Below, piece after piece: positions 27,065 through 37,148 of a stretch of 64,000 nt of DNA. Source of the DNA: Streptomyces musisoli (GTDB lineage Bacteria; Actinomycetota; Actinomycetes; Streptomycetales; Streptomycetaceae); NCBI RefSeq assembly GCF_016741855.1, contig NZ_JAERRH010000007.1:186001-250000 (forward strand), written 5' to 3'. Below the pieces are notes generated by a model, which saw only the letters and a program-made list of their open reading frames with translations, made no database searches and was not told where the DNA came from. The translations under genes and the position numbers were made by a program. Position 1 is the stretch's first letter; each line of letters starts with the position of its first letter.

Positions 27065-27135
27065 GGGCCGGAAGTTATCCACAGGCTGCGCGCACCCGCC
27101 ACCAAATTATGGGCGCGACCAGGCAATATGGGCGC

Positions 27136-28953
27136 ATGACTGGGGCCAGGAGTGAGAGCAGGACGCCGGACACACCGGACATGCCGGACTGGGAGAAGCG
27201 CTTCCGGGCGCCGCGGGTCTCGCTGCCGGACTGGGCGAAGGACGCACCGGACCGCTCCCTGTTCGTGTCGAACGCGACGGGGACGTACGAGCTGTACGCC
27301 TGGGACCGCGCGACGGGCAGGCAGTGGCAGGCGACGGACCGGCCGAACGGCACGACGGACGGCGTGCTCTCCCCGGACGGCGCGTGGATCTGGTGGTTCG
27401 ACGACAAGGACGGCGACGAGTTCGGCATCTGGCGCCGCCAGCCCTTCACGGGCGGCCCGGACGAACCGGCCGTGCCCGGTCTCGACCCCTCCTACCCGGC
27501 CGGCCTCGCCCTGTCCCGCGACGGCCGTACGGCGGTGGTCGGCCGCTCCACGGACGAGGACGGCACGACCATCCACCTGGCGTGTGCGGGCGCGGAACCG
27601 GCGGAGATCTACCGGCACCGCGAGTCGGCGGACGTCGGCGACCTCTCGCACGACGGCTCCCTGATCGCCGTCGAGCACACGGAGCACGGCGACGCCATGC
27701 ATGCGGCCCTGCGCGTACTCCGCCCGGACGGCACGACGGTCGCCGAGCTGGACGACACCAAGGGCGGCACCGAGGAGCTGGGCCTGGAGGTGCTGGGCTT
27801 CGCCCCGGTCGACGGCGACACCCGCCTGCTCATCGGCCACCAGCGCCGCGGCCGCTGGGAGCCGCTCGTGTGGGACGTGGCGACGGGCGGGGAGACGGAT
27901 CTGGCCCTGGACCTGCCGGGTGACGTCGGCGCCGAGTGGTATCCGGACGGCTCGGCCCTGCTCGTCGTCCACGGCTTCGAGGCCCGCAGCGAGCTGTTCC
28001 GGTACGACCTGGCGACCCGTGAGCTGACCCGCATCCCCACCCCGCCCGGCACGGTCTCCGGCGCCACGGCCCGCCCCGACGGCAGCGTGGAGTACCTGTG
28101 GTCGTCGGCCGCCGAGCCCCCGGCGGTGCGTTCCACGGCCGGTGGAGTGGTCCTTGATCCTCCCGGCATGGCGTGCCCGCCGTCGGTGCCGGTGGAGGAC
28201 GTCTGGGTGGAGGGCCCCGGCGGCCGCATCCACGCGCTGGTCCAGAAGCCGGCCGGCGTCACGGGCCCCCTGCCCACGGTGTTCGACCTGCACGGCGGCC
28301 CCACCTGGCACGACAGCGACTCCTTCGCGGCGGGCCCGTCCGCCTGGGTCGACCAGGGGTACGCGGTGGTCCGCATCAACTACCGCGGCTCCACCGGCTA
28401 CGGCCGCGCCTGGACCGACGCCCTCAAGCACCGGGTCGGCCTGATCGAGCTGGAGGACGTGGCCGCGGTGCGCGACTGGGCGGTCTCCTCCGGGCTCGCC
28501 GACCCCGCACGCCTGGTGCTCACCGGCGCCTCCTGGGGCGGGTACCTCACCCTGCTCGGCCTCGGCACCCAGCCGGACGCCTGGGCGCTGGGCATCGCGG
28601 TGGTGCCGGTCGCGGACTACGTCACCGCGTACCACGACGAGATGGAGGCCCTGAAGGCCATGGACCGCACCCTGCTGGGCGGCACCCCGGAGGAGGTCCC
28701 GGAGCGCTTCGAGGCGTCCTCCCCGCTGACGTACGTCGACCGGGTCAAGGCCCCGGTCTACATCTCGGCGGGCGTCAACGACCCGCGCTGCCCGATCCGC
28801 CAGATCGACAACTACGTCAAGAGACTCCAGGCCCGCGGCGCGGTCCACGAGGTCTACCGGTACGACGCGGGCCACGGCTCACTGGTCGTGGAAGAGCGCA
28901 TCAAGCAGGTCCGCCTGGAAATGGAATTCGCAAACCGCCACCTGGCTCCCTAG
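27136..28953 (+). CDS. S9-family prolyl oligopeptidase/acylaminoacyl peptidase
   Basis: A 605-aa serine peptidase. The N-terminal beta-propeller (about 40-340) has repeats of the type LSPDGAWIWWFDDKDGDE. The alpha/beta hydrolase domain has oxyanion HGGP, nucleophile GASWGGYLT, Asp in SAGVNDPRCP and His in YDAGHGS. It cleaves peptides or N-acyl amino acids in the cytosol; no signal peptide. Neither the ATG at 27136 nor the in-frame ATG at 27109 has a Shine-Dalgarno; CAATAT is 7 bp before 27136, so leaderless initiation is possible. ATGGGCGC is repeated at 27109 and 27128. Confidence 0.93.
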   Translation: MTGARSESRTPDTPDMPDWEKRFRAPRVSLPDWAKDAPDRSLFVSNATGTYELYAWDRATGRQWQATDRPNGTTDGVLSPDGAWIWWFDDKDGDEFGIWRRQPFTGGPDEPAVPGLDPSYPAGLALSRDGRTAVVGRSTDEDGTTIHLACAGAEPAEIYRHRESADVGDLSHDGSLIAVEHTEHGDAMHAALRVLRPDGTTVAELDDTKGGTEELGLEVLGFAPVDGDTRLLIGHQRRGRWEPLVWDVATGGETDLALDLPGDVGAEWYPDGSALLVVHGFEARSELFRYDLATRELTRIPTPPGTVSGATARPDGSVEYLWSSAAEPPAVRSTAGGVVLDPPGMACPPSVPVEDVWVEGPGGRIHALVQKPAGVTGPLPTVFDLHGGPTWHDSDSFAAGPSAWVDQGYAVVRINYRGSTGYGRAWTDALKHRVGLIELEDVAAVRDWAVSSGLADPARLVLTGASWGGYLTLLGLGTQPDAWALGIAVVPVADYVTAYHDEMEALKAMDRTLLGGTPEEVPERFEASSPLTYVDRVKAPVYISAGVNDPRCPIRQIDNYVKRLQARGAVHEVYRYDAGHGSLVVEERIKQVRLEMEFANRHLAP

Positions 28954-29275
28954 ACACCTTCCCGGGGGGCCGAGCCGGGCGGCCTCCCGGGCCCCTTCCC
29001 GGCCGACCGAGCGGGGCGACCCTCCGGACCACCCCTCGGCCGCCCCGACCCACGCGGCCCCACCGAGCCACCTCCCCGGCCGACCGTGCGGGGTGGTTCG
29101 GTGGGGCGGACCGTGCGAGGTGGTTCGGACGGCCGACCGAGCCGGGCGGTGCTTCGGGGGCCTCTGCCCGGGCGGCCGGGTGGGGTGGTTTTCGGGGTGT
29201 CCTCTCGGCGGACCGAGTCGGGTGGGTGGGTGGGTGGGCGGGGCGGGGGGCCGGGGGGCGGAGCCTCCTGGGGGC
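28954..29275. other. GC-rich convergent intergenic region with bidirectional hairpin
   Basis: No gene seen in these 322 bp between convergent genes. The first part is C-rich and the last part G-rich (GGGTGGGTGGGTGGGCGG near 29220, a possible G-quadruplex on the plus strand). Degenerate copies of GGCCGACCG occur several times. Confidence 0.6.
29058..29106. terminator. Bidirectional terminator between S9 peptidase and RCK protein
   Basis: Arms CCCCACCGAGCCACC and GGTGGTTCGGTGGGG pair over 15 positions with one G-U, loop 19 nt. Placed mid-way between two convergent stops. Confidence 0.7.
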
Positions 29276-31144
29276 TCACCGCAACTCCGCGAGGCCCCTC
29301 CGAGTGGCGGCAACCACCACCCGGTCCCCCTTCTCCAGCACATGCCCGGAAGGAGTGTCGGCCCGCCCCAGCAACGCCAGCACCCGCCAGGCCCCGGCCC
29401 GGAACGCCTCCCCCACGGCCCGCCCCTCCAACTGGGCGTGCCCGTCCACGTCGACCGCGGCGAACAGCAACACCCTCCGCTCCACGGCGACAGCCCCCAG
29501 CACCTGCCGTCCCAGCATCGCCCCGGCGAACGCGGGGGCGGCCAGATGGGTGACGCTCCGGCTCCGGGTCAGCGCCTGCGGGTAGGCGGCCCGGAGGGTG
29601 CGGTACACGGCGGTGGCGAAGTCGTCGTCGTACAGCCGCAGCACCACCCGCAGATCGGGCCGGACGGTCCGCGCGTACAGCACGGCCTCCAGATTGGTGG
29701 TGTCCGCGCTGGTCACCGCGAGCAGCGTCTGGGCCCGGCGGATCTGGGCGGCCTCCAGGACGCCTTCCTCGGTGACGTCCCCGAGCACCACCGGCACCCG
29801 CAGCCGGCGGGCGGTGGCGAGTCCGCGGGCGTCCGGGTCGGACTCGACGCACACCACGGGGATGTTCAGCTCCCGCAGCCGGGTCAGCACCCGGGTGCCG
29901 ATCTTGCCGAGCCCGAGCAGGACCACGTGTCCGCTCAGACCGCGCGGCGGTCTGCGCAGGGCGGAGGCGGTGCGGAAGGTGCCGTACGCCTCCAGCGCGG
30001 CGGCCAGCAGCACCGGCAGAAGCAGCAACCCGAGGAGCGCGGAGAGGAGTTGCAGGAGCTGCCGGCCGAGGGGCGCCCCGAGGGCAGGGTCGTCGATCGC
30101 GAACAGGTCGAGGAGGGTGACGTAGAAGGCGCGCAGCGGATGGATGCCGGTCACCAGCCACAGGGCGACGGCGAGGGCGACCACGCAGCCGGCCAGACCG
30201 GCCACGGACCAGCGCAGCCGCCGGGAGAAGAGGGAGGCGAGCGGCATGACACCGGTCATCCGGCGGCCGGGCGCGGCGGACTCCGGGCCGGCCGCGGAGG
30301 AGACCTGTTCCAGCACCACGGCGTGCCGTCCGGCGGCCTGGCGTACCTCCTCGTCGTCGGGGAGCAGCCGCGGCTGCTGTTCCCCGCCGCCGTCCGGGTC
30401 GCCGCCCGACAGCAGGGCGAGGGTGTACAGCCCGCCGGTGCCGGGCCCGTCCGCGGACAGCGGACGTTCCACGGCCCGCAGCAGCAGCCCCTCGGCCTGG
30501 ACGACCTTGCTGGTGCCGGCGACCGCGGTGGCGGCCAGCGCGGGCGCGGCGGTGTCGGCGTCGGACAGCACGGTCGTGGAGGTCTCGCTGCCGGTGCCGG
30601 GTCCGTCCTCCTCGTCCCCGGCGGCCAGCGCGGCGGCCTGGTCGAGGAGTTCCTCGATGTGCTGGCCCAGCCGCCGGTTGTAGAGCCGGAGGACGAGCCG
30701 CAGCCGGGGGTTGAGCCGGCGGGCGGTCAACGCGGCCCGGATGTTGGTCTCGTCGTCGTCGTACACGAGGGCCAGTGCGGCGGCCCGGGCCACCCCGGCC
30801 TCGGCGAGCACCTCCTCGGTCGGCTCGCCGGCCTCGAAGACCCCCTCGCCGTCCGCGGGTTGACCGGTGGCCGCCCCGGAGGGCTGCCCGGTCGCGCCGG
30901 TCCTGCCGACGGAGCCCACCGCGGCGCTGACCACGCGGTCGAACAGCGCCGCCGACGCGGACCGGGCCCGGCCGACCGCGGGGGGCCGGGCGGTGCGGCC
31001 GTTCGGCGGTACGACGAGGGTGACCCGTTCGCCGTAGACCCCGCGCAGCTCGGCGGCCAGCCGGTGCGCGAGCCCGTCGTCACCGCACACCACCATGTGC
31101 GCCTGCGGGGCTCCTGGCCCCCCTTGATACGGAACGCTCGCCAC
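29276..31144 (-). CDS. Double RCK/TrkA-N NAD-binding membrane protein
   Basis: A 622-aa protein with two Rossmann TrkA-N units. The first is at the N-terminus (HMVVCGDDGLAHRLAAELRG, DDETNIRAALTARRLNP), the second after two membrane helices (HVVLLGLGKIGTRVLTRLRE, TSADTTNLEAVLYAR, VLRLYDDDF). The helices (SVAGLAGCVVALAVALWLVTG; LLQLLSALLGLLLLPVLLAAA) flank FYVTLLDLFAIDDP, where a K+ channel would carry TVGYGD, so the selectivity filter is missing. Family role: nucleotide-gated control of K+ flux. GTG start at 31144. It may work with K+ transporters downstream; inference. Confidence 0.87.
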   Translation of the reverse strand: MASVPYQGGPGAPQAHMVVCGDDGLAHRLAAELRGVYGERVTLVVPPNGRTARPPAVGRARSASAALFDRVVSAAVGSVGRTGATGQPSGAATGQPADGEGVFEAGEPTEEVLAEAGVARAAALALVYDDDETNIRAALTARRLNPRLRLVLRLYNRRLGQHIEELLDQAAALAAGDEEDGPGTGSETSTTVLSDADTAAPALAATAVAGTSKVVQAEGLLLRAVERPLSADGPGTGGLYTLALLSGGDPDGGGEQQPRLLPDDEEVRQAAGRHAVVLEQVSSAAGPESAAPGRRMTGVMPLASLFSRRLRWSVAGLAGCVVALAVALWLVTGIHPLRAFYVTLLDLFAIDDPALGAPLGRQLLQLLSALLGLLLLPVLLAAALEAYGTFRTASALRRPPRGLSGHVVLLGLGKIGTRVLTRLRELNIPVVCVESDPDARGLATARRLRVPVVLGDVTEEGVLEAAQIRRAQTLLAVTSADTTNLEAVLYARTVRPDLRVVLRLYDDDFATAVYRTLRAAYPQALTRSRSVTHLAAPAFAGAMLGRQVLGAVAVERRVLLFAAVDVDGHAQLEGRAVGEAFRAGAWRVLALLGRADTPSGHVLEKGDRVVVAATRRGLAELR

Positions 31145-31254
31145 AAGGGAAAAGAGTGGCCCAAGAAGATCCCCGGTTCCAGCGGTGGCTGAACGTCCGT
31201 GCCGGGGCCCGCGTACGGAAGGGGAGGCAGAGCAGCAGCCGGAGGTAACCAGCC

Positions 31255-32274
31255 GTGGCCATCACCGAAGACGCCCCGCCGGGCGCCGACCTACGACCTC
31301 CCGGGCAGCCGCCCGGCCGTGCGGGACGGCGGCTCAGCTCCCCGCTGGTGCTGACGCTCACCCTGCTGCTCGCGGTGCTCGCCCAGTCCCCGATCCGCGG
31401 GTTCCTCGGCGCTCCGGCGATGCAGACCTGGATGACGGTGTTCGTGGCGGTGACCGTGCAGGCGCTGCCCTTCCTGGTGCTCGGCGTGCTGCTGTCGGCG
31501 GCGATCGCGGTGTTCGTCCCGGCGTCGTTCTTCGCGCGCGCCCTGCCGCGCCGGCCCGCCCTGGCCGTGCCGGTGGCGGGGGTCGCGGGCGCGGTGCTGC
31601 CGGGCTGCGAGTGCGCGTCGGTTCCGGTGGCGGGCGCGCTGGTCCGCAGGGGTGTGCCGCCGGCCGCCGCCCTCGCCTTCCTCCTCTCCGCGCCCGCGAT
31701 CAACCCGATCGTGCTGACCGCCACCGCCGTCGCCTTCCCCGGGCACCCGGAGATGGTCCTGGGCCGGTTCCTGGCGAGCCTGCTGGTGGCCTGTGCGATG
31801 GGCTGGCTGTGGCAGCGGCTGGGCCGCACGGACTGGCTGCGCCCTCCGGCGCACGGCGCACACGAGGGCGCCACCAAGGGGGAGGCGTTCTGGGACTCGG
31901 TCCGGCACGATGTCATGCACGCCGGTGGCTTCCTGGTGCTCGGCGCGACGGCCGCCGCCACGCTGAAGGCGCTGGTCCCGGCGGGCTGGCTGGGCACGGC
32001 GGCGGGCATCCCCGTGGTCTCGGTGCTCGCCCTCGCCGTGCTGGCCGTCGTGCTGTCCATCTGCTCGGAGGCGGACGCGTTCGTCGCGGCCTCCCTCACC
32101 CAGTTCTCTCCGACGGCCAAGCTGGTGTTCCTGGTGGTGGGCCCGATGATCGACCTCAAGCTGTTCGCGATGCAGGCCGGCACCTTCGGCCGCGGCTTCG
32201 CGCTCCGGTTCGCGCCCGCCACCCTCGCGCTGGCCGTCACGGGCGCCGTGCTCACCGGGGCGGTGCTGCTGTGA
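31255..32274 (+). CDS. DUF318/YraQ-type permease
   Basis: A 339-aa membrane protein with about eight helices and the signature PGCECASVPVAGALVRRG followed by FLLSAPAINPIVLTATAV, characteristic of the two-module permease family. Cys residues in GCEC and SICSEADAFV suggest a role with metals or thiols, but the substrate is not established. GTG start with GGAGGT 6 nt upstream. It overlaps the next gene by GTGA; the pair is a conserved two-gene unit. Confidence 0.88.
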   Translation: MAITEDAPPGADLRPPGQPPGRAGRRLSSPLVLTLTLLLAVLAQSPIRGFLGAPAMQTWMTVFVAVTVQALPFLVLGVLLSAAIAVFVPASFFARALPRRPALAVPVAGVAGAVLPGCECASVPVAGALVRRGVPPAAALAFLLSAPAINPIVLTATAVAFPGHPEMVLGRFLASLLVACAMGWLWQRLGRTDWLRPPAHGAHEGATKGEAFWDSVRHDVMHAGGFLVLGATAAATLKALVPAGWLGTAAGIPVVSVLALAVLAVVLSICSEADAFVAASLTQFSPTAKLVFLVVGPMIDLKLFAMQAGTFGRGFALRFAPATLALAVTGAVLTGAVLL

Positions 32275-32987
32275 ACCGTCAGGCCCAGGCGGCCGTCCTG
32301 TTCCTGCTCGGCGCCGTCCTGTTGCACGCGGGTGCCACCGATCTGGCGCTGCGCTACGTGAAGGCGGGCCTGCGCCCGATGCTGCTGGTCTCGGGCGCGG
32401 TACTGATCGCGACGGCCCTGGCGACGGCGTGGTACGAACGCCGGCGCGGACGGCAGGGCGGCCCGAAGGGGCACACGCACCCCGAACCCCGCATCGCCTG
32501 GCTCCTGCTGCTGCCGCTGCTCGCCCTCATCCTGATCGCCCCGCCGGCCCTCGGCTCGTACAGCGCCCTGCGCTCCGGCACGGCCCTCCAGAAGCCCTAC
32601 GGCTACGGCTCGTTGCCCGTCGGCGACCCGGTCCCGCTCTCCGTCGTCGACTACGCCTCCCGCGCGGCCTACGGCCACGGCCGTTCCCTGCACGGCCGGC
32701 CCGTCCGGGTCACGGGCTTCCTCGCCCTGGACCACTCGGGCGCCCCCTACCTGGTGCGCATGGCCCTCAACTGCTGTGCCGCGGACGCCCAGCCGGTGAA
32801 GATCGCGCTGACCGGGAAGCTGCCGCCGGTCCTGCGGCCGGACGCCTGGCTGGAGGTGACGGGCAGGTACACGCCCCGGCTGGCCCGCGACCCGGTCAAC
32901 GACGGCCCGGTCCCGTACCTGGAGGTCACCTCGGTCCGGCCGGTCCCGGTGCCGTCCGACCCGTACGACGAGACCTGGAACAACTGA
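32271..32987 (+). CDS. TIGR03943-family permease partner
   Basis: A 238-aa protein starting with GTG within the permease stop (GTGA). Three hydrophobic N-terminal segments (AAVLFLLGAVLLHAGATDLAL; LLVSGAVLIATALATAW; IAWLLLLPLLALILIAPPALG) are followed by an outer beta-rich domain with VRVTGFLAL and the conserved LNCCAADAQP double-Cys motif. Family members are always beside the permease before it and are thought to form a complex with it. The His/Lys linker GPKGHTHPEPR might bind metal; inference. Confidence 0.85.
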   Translation: MNRQAQAAVLFLLGAVLLHAGATDLALRYVKAGLRPMLLVSGAVLIATALATAWYERRRGRQGGPKGHTHPEPRIAWLLLLPLLALILIAPPALGSYSALRSGTALQKPYGYGSLPVGDPVPLSVVDYASRAAYGHGRSLHGRPVRVTGFLALDHSGAPYLVRMALNCCAADAQPVKIALTGKLPPVLRPDAWLEVTGRYTPRLARDPVNDGPVPYLEVTSVRPVPVPSDPYDETWNN

Positions 32988-33038
32988 CCCGGCCGCAGGT
33001 GGGGACGCCGTGCGCGCGGGACCGGCCGGGGGCCGCGC

Positions 33039-35099
33039 CTACGCCTCCTTCTCCGGCCAGTCGAAGCGGTCGAGGTCCCGCAGCCACGCCTCGGCGTTGC
33101 CGTCGGAGGGGGCGCGCCAGTCGCCGCGCGGGGAGAGGGAGCCGCCGGCCGAGACCTTGGGGCCGTTCGGCATGGCCGAGCGCTTGAACTGCGAGAACGC
33201 GAAGAAGCGGCGGCAGAACACCTCCAGCCAGTGCCGGATCTCGGCGAGGTCGTACGAGCCCCGCTCGGCCTCGGGGAAGCCGGGCGGCCAGGCGCCGGCC
33301 TCCCGGTCGTGCCAGGCGTGCCAGGCCAGGAAGGCGATCTTCGAGGGGCGGAAACCGTAGCGCAGCACCTGGAAGAGGGTGAAGTCGTGCAGCGCGTACG
33401 GGCCGATCTTCGACTCGGTGGACTGCATCTCCTCGCCCGGCACCAGCTCCGGGCTGATCTCGGTGTCCAGGATCGCGGCGAGGATCTTGCCGGTCTCGTC
33501 GTCGAACTGCTCGCTGCTGACGACCCAGCGGATCAGATGCTGGATCAGCGTCTTCGGCACGCCGGAGTTGACGTTGTAGTGGCTCATCTGGTCGCCGACG
33601 CCGTACGTGCACCAGCCGAGCGCCAGCTCGGAGAGGTCGCCGGTGCCGAGGACGATGCCGCCGCGCTGGTTGGCCAGCCGGAACAGGTAGTCGGTGCGCA
33701 GGCCGGCCTGCACGTTCTCGAAGGTGACGTCGTAGACCGGCTCGCCGGCGGCGAACGGGTGGCCGATCTCCTTGAGCATCAGCCGTGCGGTCGGCGTGAT
33801 GTCCAGCTCGGCGGCGGTGACGCCGAGCGCGCGCATCAGCTTGTGGGCGTTGTCCTTGGTGTGGTCGCTGGTGGCGAAGCCGGGCAGGGTGAAGGCCAGG
33901 ATGTCGCCGCGCGGCCGGCCCGCGCGGTCCATCGCCCGGGCGGCGACGATCAGCGCGTGCGTGGAGTCGAGGCCGCCGGACACGCCGATGACGACCTTGG
34001 GGCCGCCGATCGCCGCCAGCCGCTGCTGGAGCCCGGCGACCTGGATGTTGTAGGCCTCGTAGCAGTCCAGGGCGAGCCGCTCGGCGTCGGCGGGCACGAA
34101 CGGGAACCGCTCGACGCGCCGCCGCAGCCCGAGGTCGGTGAGCGGCGGGTCCAGCTCGAAGGAGACCGTGCGGAAGTCACCGGTCCGCGCCCCGTGCGCC
34201 CGGCGGTTGTCGTCGAAGGTGCCCATCCGGTGCCGTTCCTGCCGCAGCAGGTCGAGATCGACGTCGGCCACCGCGTACTGCTCGCCGAGCGGGAAGCGGC
34301 CGGTCTCGGACAGCAGCACCCCGTTCTCGTAGATCATGGTCTGCCCGTCCCAGGACAGGTCGGTGGTGGACTCGCCCAGTCCGGCCGCCGCGTAGACGTA
34401 CGCGGCCAGGCAGCGGGAGGACGCCGAGCGGCACAGCAGCTTGCGGTCCTCGGCCCGGCCGACCGTGATCGGGCTGCCCGAGAGGTTGACCAGCACGGTC
34501 GCCCCGGCGAGGGCGGCCTCCGCGCTCGGCGGCACCGGCACCCACATGTCCTCGCAGATCTCGGTGTGCATCACGAGTCCGGGCACGTCCTCGGCCGCGA
34601 ACAGCAGATCCACCCCGAACGGCACCTCCGCGCCGGCGACCCGGATGGTCCCGCCCCGCTCGTCGTGGCCGTCGGCGATCTGCCGGCGCTCGTAGAACTC
34701 CCGGTAGGTCGGCGGGTACGACTTGGGGACGACCCCGAGGACGCGGCCCCGGTGCACGAGCACCGCGCAGTTGTAGATCCGGTGGCGGTGGCGCAGCGGG
34801 GCGCCGACGACCAGCACCGGCAGCAGGTCCGCCGAGCCGGCCACGACCGTCCGCAGCGCGGCCTCGACCTGGTCGAGCAGCGCGTCCTGAAGCAGCAGGT
34901 CCTCGATCGAGTAGCCGCACAGGCCCAGCTCGGGGAAGACGGCGACGGCGACACCCTCGTCCGCGCACCGGCGCGCCTGGCGCAGGACCGCTTCGGCGTT
35001 GGCGTGCGGGTCGGCGATGACGGTGTGGCCCGTGCACGCGGCGATGCGCGCGAAGCCGTGCTGATAGATCGACCAGAAGTTCAACGGGGCTTCTTTCAT
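33039..35099 (-). CDS. nadE: Glutamine-dependent NAD+ synthetase
   Basis: A 686-aa two-domain cytosolic enzyme making NAD+ from deamido-NAD+, ATP and glutamine. The N-terminal nitrilase-type glutaminase has the catalytic triad E57 ([10 protein letters not shown]), K126 (VPKSYPP) and C182 (HTEICEDMW). The C-terminal synthetase has the PP-loop [14 protein letters not shown] and the [18 protein letters not shown] segment. Length matches actinobacterial enzymes. ATG 35099 has no Shine-Dalgarno (an in-frame stop precedes it), while TTG 35084 has AAAGAAG upstream; either could be used. An AGGAGGAG about 35 nt upstream is too far for either. Confidence 0.95.
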   Translation of the reverse strand: MKEAPLNFWSIYQHGFARIAACTGHTVIADPHANAEAVLRQARRCADEGVAVAVFPELGLCGYSIEDLLLQDALLDQVEAALRTVVAGSADLLPVLVVGAPLRHRHRIYNCAVLVHRGRVLGVVPKSYPPTYREFYERRQIADGHDERGGTIRVAGAEVPFGVDLLFAAEDVPGLVMHTEICEDMWVPVPPSAEAALAGATVLVNLSGSPITVGRAEDRKLLCRSASSRCLAAYVYAAAGLGESTTDLSWDGQTMIYENGVLLSETGRFPLGEQYAVADVDLDLLRQERHRMGTFDDNRRAHGARTGDFRTVSFELDPPLTDLGLRRRVERFPFVPADAERLALDCYEAYNIQVAGLQQRLAAIGGPKVVIGVSGGLDSTHALIVAARAMDRAGRPRGDILAFTLPGFATSDHTKDNAHKLMRALGVTAAELDITPTARLMLKEIGHPFAAGEPVYDVTFENVQAGLRTDYLFRLANQRGGIVLGTGDLSELALGWCTYGVGDQMSHYNVNSGVPKTLIQHLIRWVVSSEQFDDETGKILAAILDTEISPELVPGEEMQSTESKIGPYALHDFTLFQVLRYGFRPSKIAFLAWHAWHDREAGAWPPGFPEAERGSYDLAEIRHWLEVFCRRFFAFSQFKRSAMPNGPKVSAGGSLSPRGDWRAPSDGNAEAWLRDLDRFDWPEKEA

Positions 35100-35309
35100 G
35101 ATTCAACAGACCGCGCAGACGAAGCGAATCTCCTCCTGGAGGAAGCCTAGATCCCAGCCGGGCGGCCCCTCGGACCCGGCCGGGTGCGTATGAGTCCCGT
35201 CAAGGCCGTACGGGCCGCCGTAAGGGAGGTGTCAACGGGCGCTCGCATCCGGCCGGACGGGCGTTTTCCTCGAAGCGTCCGTTCCGCCGAACCTCTTCAG
35301 GAGTTCACG

Positions 35310-35393
35310 ATGGCCGATCTGGCCTTCGTCGTCACCGTGCTCGCGGGTTTCGCGCTGGTGGCCCTCGTCGCCAAGGCGGTGACGAAGCTGTGA
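35310..35393 (+). CDS. 27-aa single-helix membrane peptide before kdpF
   Basis: ATG with CAGGAG 7 nt upstream encodes [27 protein letters not shown]: one membrane helix with a basic C-terminus. Its stop overlaps the kdpF start by GTGA, so it is translated as part of the kdp operon. Size and design mimic KdpF, but the sequence differs. It may be a second small stabilising subunit or regulator. I do not know a described homologue; genes of this size are often missed by annotation. Confidence 0.7.
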   Translation: MADLAFVVTVLAGFALVALVAKAVTKL

Positions 35394-35479
35394 CCGCCGA
35401 GAACATCGTCGGCCTGGTCGTGGCCGTCGCCCTGCTGGGCTATCTCGTCCTCGCCCTGATCTTCCCGGAGAGGTTCTGA
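35390..35479 (+). CDS. kdpF: K+-transporting ATPase small subunit KdpF
   Basis: A 29-aa hydrophobic peptide beginning [21 protein letters not shown] and ending FPERF, the classic KdpF pattern (one helix with the [10 protein letters not shown](R/K)F end). GTG start within the preceding stop; kdpA begins 7 nt after its stop. KdpF stabilises the KdpABC complex in the membrane. Confidence 0.92.
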   Translation: MTAENIVGLVVAVALLGYLVLALIFPERF

Positions 35480-35486
35480 GACGTAC

Positions 35487-37148
35487 ATGGGTCCCGTACT
35501 CGCGGCCGTCCTCCAGCTGCTCGCCCTGACAGGCGCGCTGGCGCTCCTCCACATCCCCCTCGGCAACCACATGGCCCGGGTCTACTCCTCCGGGAAGCAC
35601 CTGCGTGTCGAGAAGTGGATCTACAAGGCCATCGGTGCCGATCCCGACGCCGAGATGACCTGGCCCGCGTATCTGCGCGGCATCCTGGCCTTCTCGGCGG
35701 TCGGTGTCCTTTTCCTCTACCTCCTCCAGCGGCTCCAGGGCGTCCTGCCCGGCTCGCTCGGCTTCGCATCGGTCGACCCGGCGCAGTCGTTCAACACGGC
35801 CGTGTCGTTCGTGACGAACACCAACTGGCAGTCGTACTACGGCGAGCAGACCATGGGGCACGTCGTGCAGACCGCCGGTCTGGCCGTGCAGAACTTCGTC
35901 TCGGCCGCCGTCGGCATGGCCGTCGCCGTGGCCCTCGTAAGGGGCTTCGCGCGCTCGCGCACCGGCGAGCTGGGCAACTTCTGGTCCGACCTGGTGCGCG
36001 GCACCGTACGGATCCTGGTGCCGGTCGCGGCCGTCGGCGCGGTCGTCCTGGTCGCCTGCGGTGCCGTCCAGAACTTCTCCGGCATTCACGAGGTCGGTCA
36101 GTTCATGGGCGGCACACAGCAGTGGAACGGCGGCGCGGTCGCCTCGCAGGAGGCCATCAAGGAGCTGGGCACCAACGGCGGCGGCTACTTCAACGCCAAC
36201 TCCGCCCACCCGTTCGAGAACCCGACGCCGTTCACGAACCTCTTCGAGGTCCTCCTGATCCTGGTGATCCCGTTCTCGCTGACCCGCACCTTCGGCGTGC
36301 TGGTCGGCAGCGTGAGGCAGGGGTACGCGATCCTCGCCACGATGGTCACCGTCTGGCTCGGTTTCACCGCGCTGATGATGTGGACCGAGTTCGCCCACCA
36401 CGGCCCGGCCCTCCAGGCCGCGGGCGGCGCGATGGAGGGCAAGGAGGTCCGCTTCGGCGTCGGCGGCTCCTCGATCTTCGCGGTGGCCACCACGCTCACC
36501 TCGACCGGTGCGGTGGACTCCTTCCACTCCTCCTTCACCGGGCTGGGCGGCGGCATCACCATGCTGAGCATGATGCTGGGCGAGATCGCGCCCGGCGGCA
36601 CCGGCTCCGGCCTCTACGGCATCCTGATCATGGCGGTCATCGCGGTGTTCATCGCCGGCCTGATGGTCGGCCGCACGCCCGAGTACCTCGGCAAGAAGAT
36701 CGGCGGCCGCGAGATGAAGCTCGCCGCCTGCTACATCCTCATCACCCCGGCGCTGGTCCTGGTCTTCACCGCGGCCTCCACGGCGCTGCCGACCCCGCCG
36801 CACTCGATGCTCAACTCCGGCGCGCACGGGTTCTCCGAGGTCCTGTACGCCTTCACCTCGGCCGCCAACAACAACGGCTCGGCCTTCGCCGGCCTGAACG
36901 CGAACACCGACTGGTTCAACACCACGACAGGGCTCGCGATGCTGCTCGGCCGCTTCCTGCCCATGGTCTTCGTCCTGGCGCTGGCCGGCTCGCTCGCCGG
37001 ACAGAAACCGGTACCGGTCACCGCGGGCACCCTGCGCACCGAGAAACCCCTGTTCACCGGCCTGCTGGTCGGCGCGATCCTGATCATCACCGGTCTCACG
37101 TACTTCCCGGCCCTCGCGCTCGGCCCGCTCGCGGAAGGGCTGGCGTGA
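35487..37148 (+). CDS. kdpA: K+-transporting ATPase, potassium-binding subunit KdpA
   Basis: A 553-aa polytopic protein related to the channel-like superfamily of K+ transporters; it forms the selectivity filter and inner pathway of the Kdp pump. About ten helices; the four filter loops are visible as [49 protein letters not shown] and [18 protein letters not shown]-terminus [10 protein letters not shown] is typical. It overlaps kdpB by TGATG. Confidence 0.97.
   Translation: MGPVLAAVLQLLALTGALALLHIPLGNHMARVYSSGKHLRVEKWIYKAIGADPDAEMTWPAYLRGILAFSAVGVLFLYLLQRLQGVLPGSLGFASVDPAQSFNTAVSFVTNTNWQSYYGEQTMGHVVQTAGLAVQNFVSAAVGMAVAVALVRGFARSRTGELGNFWSDLVRGTVRILVPVAAVGAVVLVACGAVQNFSGIHEVGQFMGGTQQWNGGAVASQEAIKELGTNGGGYFNANSAHPFENPTPFTNLFEVLLILVIPFSLTRTFGVLVGSVRQGYAILATMVTVWLGFTALMMWTEFAHHGPALQAAGGAMEGKEVRFGVGGSSIFAVATTLTSTGAVDSFHSSFTGLGGGITMLSMMLGEIAPGGTGSGLYGILIMAVIAVFIAGLMVGRTPEYLGKKIGGREMKLAACYILITPALVLVFTAASTALPTPPHSMLNSGAHGFSEVLYAFTSAANNNGSAFAGLNANTDWFNTTTGLAMLLGRFLPMVFVLALAGSLAGQKPVPVTAGTLRTEKPLFTGLLVGAILIITGLTYFPALALGPLAEGLA

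Noticed and set aside
35100-35309. KdpE operator before the kdp operon
   Set aside because: No recognisable paired operator; no kdpDE in the window.
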